A stretch of DNA of 6,603 bases, taken from the NCBI GenBank assembly GCA_013694645.1, contig JACDBZ010000099.1, forward strand, positions 1-6,603. The letters run 5' to 3'. A program made the position numbers and the translations under genes. Under the pieces are notes generated by a model, which worked only from the letters and a program-made list of their open reading frames with translations, searched no databases and was not told the origin of the DNA. Positions 1 through 5,103 of the stretch are shown piece after piece. The DNA is from Chloroflexota bacterium (GTDB taxonomy: Bacteria; Chloroflexota; Limnocylindria; QHBO01). Each line of letters opens with the position of its first letter. Position 1 is the stretch's first letter.

Positions 1-391
1 GCTCCGTGCCCCCCGCCAGGGCCAGGGCGGCCACCCACACCGGAATCGAGGAGAGGATGAGGCTGACGGCGGTCGCCGGCAGCACTGCCAGGGCGGCGAA
101 CTGCGCCCCCTGTGCGACGGCCACGAACAGGACGCCATAGAGGGCAACCCGTGCCAGCAGCCGGCCGCTCAACGGTGTCTCCGCGTGAGCCGCGCGCATG
201 GCGCGGATGCCGAACGGCAGAAGGATCGCCGCGGCCAGGGCGTACCGAAGTCCGGCGAATGACAGCGGTTGCAGGCCGAGGTCGTCAAGGCCGACCTTGA
301 CCAGGACCCACGAGGTGGACCACAGGAACGTGACGAACAATGCCTGGACAACCGCGATCGCATGCTGGCCGGTGCGCGGGTCGGAGATCAT
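1..391 (-). CDS. EamA/DMT-family transporter, N-terminal part (cut by window edge)
   Basis: Reading the minus strand from an ATG at 391 gives 130 residues with no stop before the window edge, so the 3' part of the gene is missing. The protein starts MISDPRTGQHAIAV and contains about four hydrophobic segments (roughly residues 11-33, 43-62, 80-101 and 105-127). The pattern FLWSTSWVLVKVGL followed by PLSFAGLRYALAA is typical of the first EamA repeat of drug/metabolite transporters. Complete members are usually about 290-320 residues with two such repeats and ten helices in the inner membrane. They export or take up small metabolites, and the substrate cannot be told from this fragment. A short AGGA lies three bases before the ATG, which is close for a ribosome binding site. 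The gene is divergent from the dGTPase-like gene. The family call is confident; specificity is unknown. Confidence 0.85.
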   Translation of the reverse strand, partial: MISDPRTGQHAIAVVQALFVTFLWSTSWVLVKVGLDDLGLQPLSFAGLRYALAAAILLPFGIRAMRAAHAETPLSGRLLARVALYGVLFVAVAQGAQFAALAVLPATAVSLILSSIPVWVAALALAGGTE

Positions 392-411
392 CGGTCCTGA
401 CAAAGCCGGCC

Positions 412-420
412 ACCTTAGCA
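412..420 (-). promoter_or_regulatory. Candidate extended -10 promoter element for the DMT transporter gene
   Basis: On the minus strand this reads TGC-TAAGGT, an extended -10 form (TGN plus a TANNNT hexamer). It lies about 20 bases before the transporter ATG, giving a short leader of roughly 14 bases. A TTGCGT at 437-442 could serve as a weak -35 with a long 19-base spacer. This is motif matching only; no transcription start is known. Confidence 0.35.
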
Positions 421-437
421 TGAGAGTTCGCATGCTA
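416..437. promoter_or_regulatory. Interrupted palindrome, candidate operator
   Basis: TAGCATG (416-422) and CATGCTA (431-437) are perfect reverse complements separated by 8 bases. The 22-base element sits between divergent genes and overlaps the candidate -10 of the minus-strand transporter gene, the position expected for a repressor site. The right arm is shared with a second palindrome at 429-450. Because CATG is itself a palindrome, repeated CATG words make such matches easier to get by chance. Confidence 0.35.
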
Positions 438-450
438 CGCAAGGCATGCG
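429..450. promoter_or_regulatory. Second interrupted palindrome overlapping the first
   Basis: CGCATGC (429-435) and GCATGCG (444-450) are perfect reverse complements with an 8-base spacer, the same arm length and spacing as the palindrome at 416-437. The two elements share the CATGC half-site at 431-435. Together they form three GCATG-type half-sites in 33 bases. Either an array of protein half-sites or a small hairpin could explain this. Confidence 0.3.
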
Positions 451-508
451 CTTCCCATGGGACGGGCGTAACGGCTGGGAAGCGGAACACGCCTGCCTTT
501 CGAGCGCG

Positions 509-517
509 TGGCATGAT
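509..517 (+). promoter_or_regulatory. Candidate extended -10 element directly before the dGTPase-like gene
   Basis: The sequence TGG-CATGAT ends six bases before the ATG at 524, which would place the transcription start at or next to the start codon. There is no Shine-Dalgarno sequence in front of this ATG, which fits a leaderless mRNA. The element resembles TGG-CATACT at 4223-4231. The hexamer is only a partial match to TATAAT, so this is tentative. Confidence 0.3.
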
Positions 518-523
518 CGGTCC

Positions 524-1543
524 ATGCAGGAGATCAGCGGGCCGGCCCAGCTGCGCCGTCGCGACCGGGCCGCACGGGAGTCGGACGAGGAACGGCTCAG
601 TCCATCGGCGACTCGTTCCGCGGCCTCGAGGGGCCGGCAACATCTCGAGGAGCGGGACGAGTTCAGGACCGCGTTCGAGCGGGATCGGGATCGGATCATC
701 CATTCGAAGGCCTTCCGACGACTGAAGCATAAGACGCAGGTCTTTCTCAACCCCGAGGGTGATCATTTCGTCACGCGCCTGACGCATACCATGCAGGTCA
801 CCCAGGTTGCGCGGGCGCTGGCGAGCGCGCTCAGCCTGAACGAGCCGCTGGCCGAGGCGATCGCCCTCGGACACGACGTCGGCCACTCACCATTCGGCCA
901 CACCGGCGAGGATGCGCTCAGTCCCTATTTCATGCCCGACGAGTGGCATCACGCGGCGCAGAGCGTCCGGGTATACGAAGTCCTGGAGGACGCGAACCTG
1001 AGCTGGGAGGTGCGCGACGGCATCCGCGCACACTCCTGGAAGATCGACCCGCCACCGGCCACCCCGGAGGCCTACTGCGTCAGATTCGCCGATCGGATCG
1101 CCTACCTCGCCCATGACGCGCTCGACGCGCTCCGCGCCGGCACCCTGCGCCGCGAGGCGTTCCCGGCGTCAGTACTCGAGCGATTCGGAGAGCCGGGCAG
1201 AGCCTGGGTCAACACGATGATCAACGCGGTCATCGACGAGTCGCTCCACACCGGAGCGGTGCGCATGGACGGCGACACGCTCGCAGTCATGAACCTGCTT
1301 CGCGATTTCATGTTCGAGCACGTCTACCAATCGGCCGAGCAGCTCCGCCAGCAGCGCCGTGCGGTGGCGGTCATCCGTGACCTGATGGACTGGCATCTCG
1401 AGCATCCTGAGGAGATCCCCGACACCTATCGCCAGGACGAGGCGTCAGCGCAGACGCAGGCGGCCGACTACATCGCCGGCATGACGGACCGATACGCCCT
1501 CGCCACCCATGATCGGCTCTTCCGCCCCACGCTGAACATCTAG
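524..1543 (+). CDS. dgt: dGTPase-like deoxynucleoside triphosphate triphosphohydrolase (HD domain)
   Basis: The 339-residue protein should hydrolyse dGTP or other dNTPs to the nucleoside and triphosphate in the cytoplasm, acting on dNTP pools. The HD metal site is visible: H88 in RLTHTMQV, H117-D118 in ALGHDVGHSPFGHTGE, and D190 in VRFADRIAYLAHD. The family block RDRIIHSKAFRRLKHKTQVF (residues 55-74) precedes it, and the C-terminal YIAGMTDRYAL helix is also typical. Length fits the shorter, type-2 dGTPase-like group. I chose ATG 524 because family homology begins soon after it (LSPSATRSAASRGR, residues 25-38). An in-frame ATG at 446 would add 26 residues unlike the family and would start inside the palindrome at 429-450. 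Its stop overlaps the stop of the convergent lipid kinase gene. Some relatives act in phage defence, but nothing here suggests that. Substrate preference cannot be read from sequence. Confidence 0.9.
   Translation: MQEISGPAQLRRRDRAARESDEERLSPSATRSAASRGRQHLEERDEFRTAFERDRDRIIHSKAFRRLKHKTQVFLNPEGDHFVTRLTHTMQVTQVARALASALSLNEPLAEAIALGHDVGHSPFGHTGEDALSPYFMPDEWHHAAQSVRVYEVLEDANLSWEVRDGIRAHSWKIDPPPATPEAYCVRFADRIAYLAHDALDALRAGTLRREAFPASVLERFGEPGRAWVNTMINAVIDESLHTGAVRMDGDTLAVMNLLRDFMFEHVYQSAEQLRQQRRAVAVIRDLMDWHLEHPEEIPDTYRQDEASAQTQAADYIAGMTDRYALATHDRLFRPTLNI
1540..1543. other. Stop-to-stop overlap of convergent genes (CTAG)
   Basis: The plus-strand TAG of the dGTPase-like gene (1541-1543) and the minus-strand TAG of the lipid kinase (1540-1542) share the palindrome CTAG. 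There is no space for a terminator between the genes, so each transcript must run into the antisense of the other or end inside it. Confidence 0.9.
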
Positions 1544-2457
1544 CGGTAGACGCGAAGGGCATTCGGACGGACCTCGAAGGTGACAGGCGTCAGGCCGATG
1601 CTGACCCCGTCGGCATGGGCGGGCAGGGCGCGCCGGATACCCTCGATGGTGACTCGCTTTGCCCGGTAGTGGCCGATGCGCGGCTCCCGTCGCTCCTTGC
1701 GACGCGCGATGGCCAGGAAGTGGCGCATGACCTCGATGCGGGTCATGCCGTGGAAGACCGCCACCTCGAACATGCCGTCGGTCGGATCCGCATCGGTGGA
1801 GAGTGCGAACCCCGCGCCATGGTAGGGGCCATTGCTCACCGTGACGGCGGGGCTGCCGGTCCGATAGGCGACGCCGTCGAGCGTGATTCGCATCGGCGTC
1901 TTGCGCAGCCGCAATCCTCGAAGGAACGCGCGGATGGCGCGCCACCACCCTCGTCGTTCGGCCAGCTCGACTGCCAGGAATCCGACCGCGTCGACGCCGA
2001 TCCCGGCCGCTTCGAAGAACGGCCGACCCTCGTCACGGCCTATGACCACCCAGCCGGCATCCACGTGGGTGACGGCTCCGGCGCCGATGACATCGAGTGC
2101 CTCCTCGAGCGTCACCGGGATCCCGAACCCACGCGCCATGTTGTTGAAGCTGCCCATGGCCAGGATGCCGAGGGTCGCCGACTCGTGCCCGACCAGCGCG
2201 GCGGCTGCGATACTCACGGTGCCGTCGCCCCCGGCAACGACCACGTCGTGTCCGGTATCGGCGGCATGGACCGCCAGCTCGGCGAGATCGTCGCCCTCGG
2301 CCAGCTCCCGGTAGTTCACCTCCAGCCCACGCCGCTTCAACGCATCGCGAAGCGCATCGGCGGCGAGCAGGGCTTCGTCGTCGGCAAGGCCAGGCCCGGA
2401 GCCAGGCTTCCCGCCCGCCACCGGGTTGACCAGGAGCAGAATCGGTCGTCGCGTCAC
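1540..2457 (-). CDS. Diacylglycerol kinase-family (YegS/BmrU-like) lipid kinase
   Basis: The 305-residue protein matches the DAGK catalytic family, which phosphorylates diacylglycerol or related lipids with ATP at the cytoplasmic membrane face. Visible motifs are NPVAGGK (residues 11-17, start of the nucleotide-binding domain), AGGDGTV (75-81, the signature glycine loop), LGILAMGSFNNMARGFGIP (96-114, equivalent to the GTxNxFA loop), GIGVDA (152-157), and SNGPYHGAGFALS with DPTDGMFEV (208-232, the C-terminal beta-sandwich). The protein ends with the conserved HADG (281-284). It starts at GTG 2457, supported by GAGG six bases upstream, and NPVAGG follows immediately as in the family. The GTG overlaps the upstream gene's TGA (GTGA), so translation is probably coupled. 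It is the last gene of the holB operon and ends in CTAG shared with the dGTPase-like gene. The lipid substrate is not predictable. Confidence 0.9.
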   Translation of the reverse strand: MTRRPILLLVNPVAGGKPGSGPGLADDEALLAADALRDALKRRGLEVNYRELAEGDDLAELAVHAADTGHDVVVAGGDGTVSIAAAALVGHESATLGILAMGSFNNMARGFGIPVTLEEALDVIGAGAVTHVDAGWVVIGRDEGRPFFEAAGIGVDAVGFLAVELAERRGWWRAIRAFLRGLRLRKTPMRITLDGVAYRTGSPAVTVSNGPYHGAGFALSTDADPTDGMFEVAVFHGMTRIEVMRHFLAIARRKERREPRIGHYRAKRVTIEGIRRALPAHADGVSIGLTPVTFEVRPNALRVYR

Positions 2458-2798
2458 TCGATGCCTCGTTGATATGCCTGGAAGGTCCCGTCACCGCAGC
2501 CGAGCACGATTCGCTGGGGAAGCGCCTCACCGCTGGACGCAGGAGCAAAGCCCGGCTCCACGAAGACCTCCCAGCGCGCCAATCCGAAGGACGTGCTGCC
2601 GGCAGGCTCGAGCGGTTCGCCGATCCCCTCGAGCATCGGCTCCGCGGTCGACCGCCCGACCGGCTCGTACGCGGCAGGCTCATACGGTAGCCGCTGCGGG
2701 CATTCCGCGGGCGCGCCGGCCTGCAGGATGCCGAACACGCCGATGGCGATGAAGGTGGCAGCCGCCAGCGTTCCGCAGCCGATCACGCGCCAGTTCAT
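2454..2798 (-). CDS. Small membrane-anchored protein of unknown function
   Basis: I do not recognise this 114-residue protein. It has a single hydrophobic segment near the N-terminus (about residues 5-28, after MNWR), which should be a membrane anchor or uncleaved signal, leaving an outside domain of about 85 residues. That domain has a Pro/Glu-rich stretch (residues 37-66) and a C-terminal segment ending LGCGDGTFQAYQRGIE. C33 and C101 both lie in the predicted outside part and could form a disulfide; C8 is in the anchor. MNWRVIGC does not make a convincing lipobox. The ATG overlaps the acylphosphatase TGA (ATGA) and its own TGA overlaps the lipid kinase GTG (GTGA), so it is firmly embedded in the operon and its translation is probably coupled. 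No good Shine-Dalgarno is seen. It is very probably a real gene because of both overlaps, but its function is unknown. Confidence 0.75.
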   Translation of the reverse strand: MNWRVIGCGTLAAATFIAIGVFGILQAGAPAECPQRLPYEPAAYEPVGRSTAEPMLEGIGEPLEPAGSTSFGLARWEVFVEPGFAPASSGEALPQRIVLGCGDGTFQAYQRGIE

Positions 2799-3079
2799 GG
2801 TCGCATGATTCCGAATCGGTCGAACTCCCCGCTCGGCGGACCGCGATGTGCCTCGACCGACTCGACCATGGCCCCGGGCGGGCCAGCGTGGAGCAGTTGC
2901 TCGAGCTCTGTCAGCGCGGTGGCGCTTCCCTCGGCGACGACCTCGATCGAACGCTCGTCATCAGCGTTCATGACCCAGCCCACCACGCCCAGCCGATCCG
3001 CCTGGCGCCGAACCCACCACCGAAAGCCGACTCCCTGGACGCGGCCCGCGACCCGGACCGTCAGCCGCTCCGCGCTCAC
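2795..3079 (-). CDS. acyP: Acylphosphatase
   Basis: This 94-residue protein is the standard size for acylphosphatase, which hydrolyses carboxyl-phosphate bonds such as those in acetyl phosphate or 1,3-bisphosphoglycerate in the cytoplasm. The signature VAGRVQGVGFRWWV (residues 10-23) carries the phosphate-binding loop and catalytic Arg20. GWVMNADDERSIEVVAEG (34-51) carries the catalytic Asn38. The ending GPPGAMVESVEAHRGPPSGEFDRFGI is also family-like. The open frame continues upstream to 3319, but that extension lies inside holB and is an Arg-rich out-of-frame reading. The true start is GTG 3079, which overlaps the holB stop as GTGA and gives the normal N-terminus. No strong ribosome binding site is visible, so coupling to holB translation is likely. 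Its role in this operon is not evident from context. Confidence 0.9.
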   Translation of the reverse strand: MSAERLTVRVAGRVQGVGFRWWVRRQADRLGVVGWVMNADDERSIEVVAEGSATALTELEQLLHAGPPGAMVESVEAHRGPPSGEFDRFGIMRP

Positions 3080-4185
3080 CGGTCCCGCAACTCCGGCAGC
3101 ATTGGCCAGGCGAGCATCGCTGCCTCGAGCGCGAGCTTCGGCGCGGCCGACTCGCCCAGCCCCGCATGGATTCGCTCGAGGAGCGCGGCCATCGTGACGA
3201 GCGACGTGGGACCGATGCGCTCGGCGAGCGCGCTGAGCTCTGGAGCCAGCTGTCGGCTCGGAGCCAGTTCGGCGCGACCGACCGCGGCGACGACGAGATC
3301 GCGCGTCAGCGAGATCCACACTTCGACGAGCACCATGGCTGCCGCGCGCTGGACCGCCGCTGGCGTTCGCGCATCCTCGTCGCCCTGTTCAACGGCCTGT
3401 GGAATACGTCGCACCGTCTCGTCGAGCAGATCACGGATGGATCCGAAACGCTCGGCGCGGCCTCGCTCGAGCAGCGAGAGAAGCTCCGCCTGCACTCGTC
3501 GCCGCCAGGTCAGCAGCTCGGGATCATCGGCGTACGAGAGCGCCGTGCCGGTGAGCCCGTCTGCGATCCGGGCGAGCACGTCCGCCTGATCGGCCGGCAG
3601 ACGTCGGGCCTCCATGAGGAACGCCACCAGCTCCTCGCGCGGGACCGCACCGATGCGGAGCGGCTGGCAGCGCGAGCGGATCGTCGGCAGCAGGCCGCGC
3701 GCCTCATCGGCCACGAGGACGAAGATGTGACGGTCGGTGGGCTCCTCCAGGGTCTTGAGGAGTGCGTTCTGGATCTGCTCGTTGGCCCGGTCGGCGTGCT
3801 CGATGAGAACGACGCGCCTCTCGGCGACGACGGGCGCCCCGGCGGCATCCAGAAGCCAGCGGCGGGCGGCGGCGACGATGCTCTCCCCGGAGGAACGACG
3901 CTCGCGCCATGCCTGCGGCGAGCCGATGACCAGATCCGGATGCGTGCGTGCACGAGCGTACCGGCAGCCTCGACAGGCGTTACACGGGCGGTCAGCCGAA
4001 TCGCCGCCGGCGCAGAAGAGGAGTGCCAGCAGGTCATCCACGAACGCGCCCTTTGCGGCGCCCGAGGGTCCATGGACGAGCAACGTTCGGCCGGCCCGGC
4101 CCCGTTCGACCGCCTGTCGCGCGATCCGCCGCGCGGTGGGCTGCCCCAGGCTCCGGAATCCGGCCGGGGTCGAGCTATCGATCAC
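3076..4185 (-). CDS. holB: DNA polymerase III delta prime subunit (clamp loader)
   Basis: The 369-residue protein is the delta prime clamp-loader subunit, which with tau/gamma and delta loads the beta clamp onto primed DNA. From the GTG start one sees LGQPTARRIARQAVERGR (residues 13-30), a P-loop-like HGPSGAAKGAF (38-48) lacking a normal GK[ST], a four-cysteine zinc site (C58, C68, C71, C74), the Walker-B-like RRVVLIEHADRANEQIQNAL (123-142) running into LKTLEEPT, and the sensor-1 SRC motif (171-173). The degenerate P-loop agrees with delta prime not hydrolysing ATP. The C-terminal part (about 200-369) is helical and poorly conserved, as usual. An upstream ATG at 4239 would add 18 residues unlike the family and run across the promoter. 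GTG 4185 sits six bases after a TATACT box, which suggests a leaderless mRNA. It is the first gene of a four-gene overlapping operon. Confidence 0.92.
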   Translation of the reverse strand: MIDSSTPAGFRSLGQPTARRIARQAVERGRAGRTLLVHGPSGAAKGAFVDDLLALLFCAGGDSADRPCNACRGCRYARARTHPDLVIGSPQAWRERRSSGESIVAAARRWLLDAAGAPVVAERRVVLIEHADRANEQIQNALLKTLEEPTDRHIFVLVADEARGLLPTIRSRCQPLRIGAVPREELVAFLMEARRLPADQADVLARIADGLTGTALSYADDPELLTWRRRVQAELLSLLERGRAERFGSIRDLLDETVRRIPQAVEQGDEDARTPAAVQRAAAMVLVEVWISLTRDLVVAAVGRAELAPSRQLAPELSALAERIGPTSLVTMAALLERIHAGLGESAAPKLALEAAMLAWPMLPELRDR

Positions 4186-4191
4186 CGACCG

Positions 4192-4197
4192 AGTATA
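4192..4197 (-). promoter_or_regulatory. -10 box of the holB operon, probably leaderless
   Basis: The minus strand reads TATACT, five of six bases matching TATAAT. Exactly six bases separate it from GTG 4185, so transcription should begin at or within a base of the start codon. No Shine-Dalgarno is present. No good -35 is seen around 4215-4220. This box decided the holB start. Confidence 0.55.
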
Positions 4198-4222
4198 GGT
4201 TTGGTGCCGTGACCCCGACCGG

Positions 4223-4231
4223 TGGCATACT
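4223..4231 (+). promoter_or_regulatory. Extended -10 promoter element for the YtxH-like gene
   Basis: TGG-CATACT is an extended -10 motif about 39 bases before the ATG at 4270, giving a leader of about 32 bases. TTGGTG at 4201-4206 may act as a weak -35 with a 19-base spacer. It faces away from the holB -10 box, and the two predicted start points are only about 53 bases apart. Confidence 0.45.
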
Positions 4232-4258
4232 TCGTGCACCGAATTTCGGCGGAACCAT

Positions 4259-4264
4259 AGGAGG
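4259..4264 (+). promoter_or_regulatory. Strong Shine-Dalgarno AGGAGG before the YtxH-like gene
   Basis: AGGAGG is a full match to the anti-Shine-Dalgarno and lies five bases before ATG 4270. It fixes the start of this gene and suggests high translation. It contrasts with the neighbouring holB start, which has no such signal. Confidence 0.85.
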
Positions 4265-4269
4265 AAACC

Positions 4270-5034
4270 ATGCCGACCAGCCCGGCATCAGCGGCCGATG
4301 ACGTCGCCGAGACAATCAGATCATTGATCGACCGCGTCACCGACGCGAAGCTCACCCAGGAGGTGGCAAAGCGCGGCCAGGACGTTGCCGGCGTCGTCAC
4401 GGATCGCGGTGGCGACGTTGGCGACCTCGCGTCCGACATCTGGCGCGATACCCGCCCGCTGCGCCGCGACGCGGTCAAGCGCGTGTCGCGCGCCGGCGAT
4501 GAGGCAGTGCGCTGGTCAGACCGCACCTGGAAGTCGTCGCTGCGCCCGATGTTCAGCGATCTCTGGAAGCGCCGCACGCTGGCGATCGACGCTGCCGGCG
4601 CCGCCGTTCCTGCCGGGCGCGATCTCGTCGACTCGGCCGCGGTTCGCCTCGGTCTGCGTCAGCGTGAGGAGCGCCACTGGGGCGCCTTCTTCCTCGGCTT
4701 GTTGATCGGTGCCGCGGCGGGCGCCGCCGTGGCCCTCCTCACCACACCGAAGCGGGGCAGCGAGATGCGCCAGGAGCTCGGGGCGAAGGCGGATGAGGTG
4801 CGATCGGAGATCACCGCCCGGGCCAAGGATGCGGAGTGGGTTCCGATCTTCCAGCGAGATGAGCAGACCAACGGCAAACGCACCGACACGTTCGCAGACG
4901 CATCCGGGAGCGTCCAGGAAGCGGCCGCCGATGCGGGAGTCGCCTCCGGAGAAGTGGCGGACCAGGCCGCCATGGACACGGCCGAGGCGATCAACGAGTC
5001 CTACGACGCGGTGGATCGCGAGAAGCTCGCGTAA
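4270..5034 (+). CDS. YtxH-domain-like membrane protein
   Basis: This 254-residue protein has one clear membrane segment (residues 137-158: WGAFFLGLLIGAAAGAAVALL) followed by TTPKRGSEMRQELGAKADEVRSEI. This Gly/Ala-rich helix, then a proline and basic glycine turn, then a charged helix is the YtxH pattern (gas-vesicle/stress-associated small membrane proteins). Family members are often only about 90-150 residues; here about 135 extra residues precede the membrane segment. They form probable amphipathic or coiled helices (DDVAETIRSLIDRVTDAKLTQ and DRGGDVGDLASDIW) and a basic stretch before the membrane (RPLRRDAVKRVSRAG). The C-terminal 65 residues are acidic, Ala-rich and probably disordered. 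The start is fixed by AGGAGG. It is a single-gene unit with its own promoter and a hairpin terminator. The biochemical role of YtxH proteins is not established; a stress or envelope role is inference. Confidence 0.75.
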   Translation: MPTSPASAADDVAETIRSLIDRVTDAKLTQEVAKRGQDVAGVVTDRGGDVGDLASDIWRDTRPLRRDAVKRVSRAGDEAVRWSDRTWKSSLRPMFSDLWKRRTLAIDAAGAAVPAGRDLVDSAAVRLGLRQREERHWGAFFLGLLIGAAAGAAVALLTTPKRGSEMRQELGAKADEVRSEITARAKDAEWVPIFQRDEQTNGKRTDTFADASGSVQEAAADAGVASGEVADQAAMDTAEAINESYDAVDREKLA

Positions 5035-5049
5035 ACCATCCACACTGAC

Positions 5050-5079
5050 AAGAGGGCGGCCCTGACGGGCCGGCCTCTT
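5050..5079. terminator. Hairpin terminator between convergent genes
   Basis: The sequence folds into a 12-pair GC-rich stem with one G-G mismatch and a TGAC tetraloop: AAGAGG at 5050-5055 pairs with CCTCTT at 5074-5079, and CGGCCC at 5057-5062 pairs with GGGCCG at 5067-5072. It lies 15 bases after the stop of the YtxH-like gene and 24 bases beyond the stop of the NYN gene on the other strand. The outer A-T pairs give a few U residues at each 3' side, so it may work in both directions, but there is no long U tract. Confidence 0.75.
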
Positions 5080-5103
5080 CTAGTGTTCGCGCCATCGGGC
5101 CGG

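Noticed and set aside
446..523. Longer dGTPase-like start at ATG 446
   Set aside because: The extra 26 residues do not resemble the family and the ATG lies inside the palindrome at 429-450 with no usable ribosome binding site. It is kept only as an open question in the findings.
524..1543. dGTPase as an anti-phage defence gene
   Set aside because: No defence or mobile genes lie nearby and the neighbours are housekeeping genes, so an ordinary nucleotide-pool role is more likely.
1615..2472. A 285-codon plus-strand open frame antisense to the lipid kinase
   Set aside because: It has no motifs and no start signal. The minus-strand frame carries the full set of lipid kinase signatures.
2485..2500. 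GDGTF near the end of the 114-residue protein as a remnant of a kinase GGDGT loop
   Set aside because: Only four residues match, the surrounding sequence differs, and the complete lipid kinase follows as its own gene. It is probably coincidence.
3080..3319. N-terminal extension of the acylphosphatase frame up to ATG 3319
   Set aside because: It lies entirely within holB in another frame, is Arg/Ala-rich, and the normal acylphosphatase length and start are given by GTG 3079.
3166..4212. A 348-codon plus-strand open frame antisense to holB
   Set aside because: It has low-complexity Arg/Gly/Asp composition without recognisable motifs and covers an unmistakable delta prime gene. Long antisense frames are expected at this GC content.
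4186..4239. Longer holB start at ATG 4239
   Set aside because: It would span the TATACT promoter box and both divergent promoters, and adds residues without family similarity.
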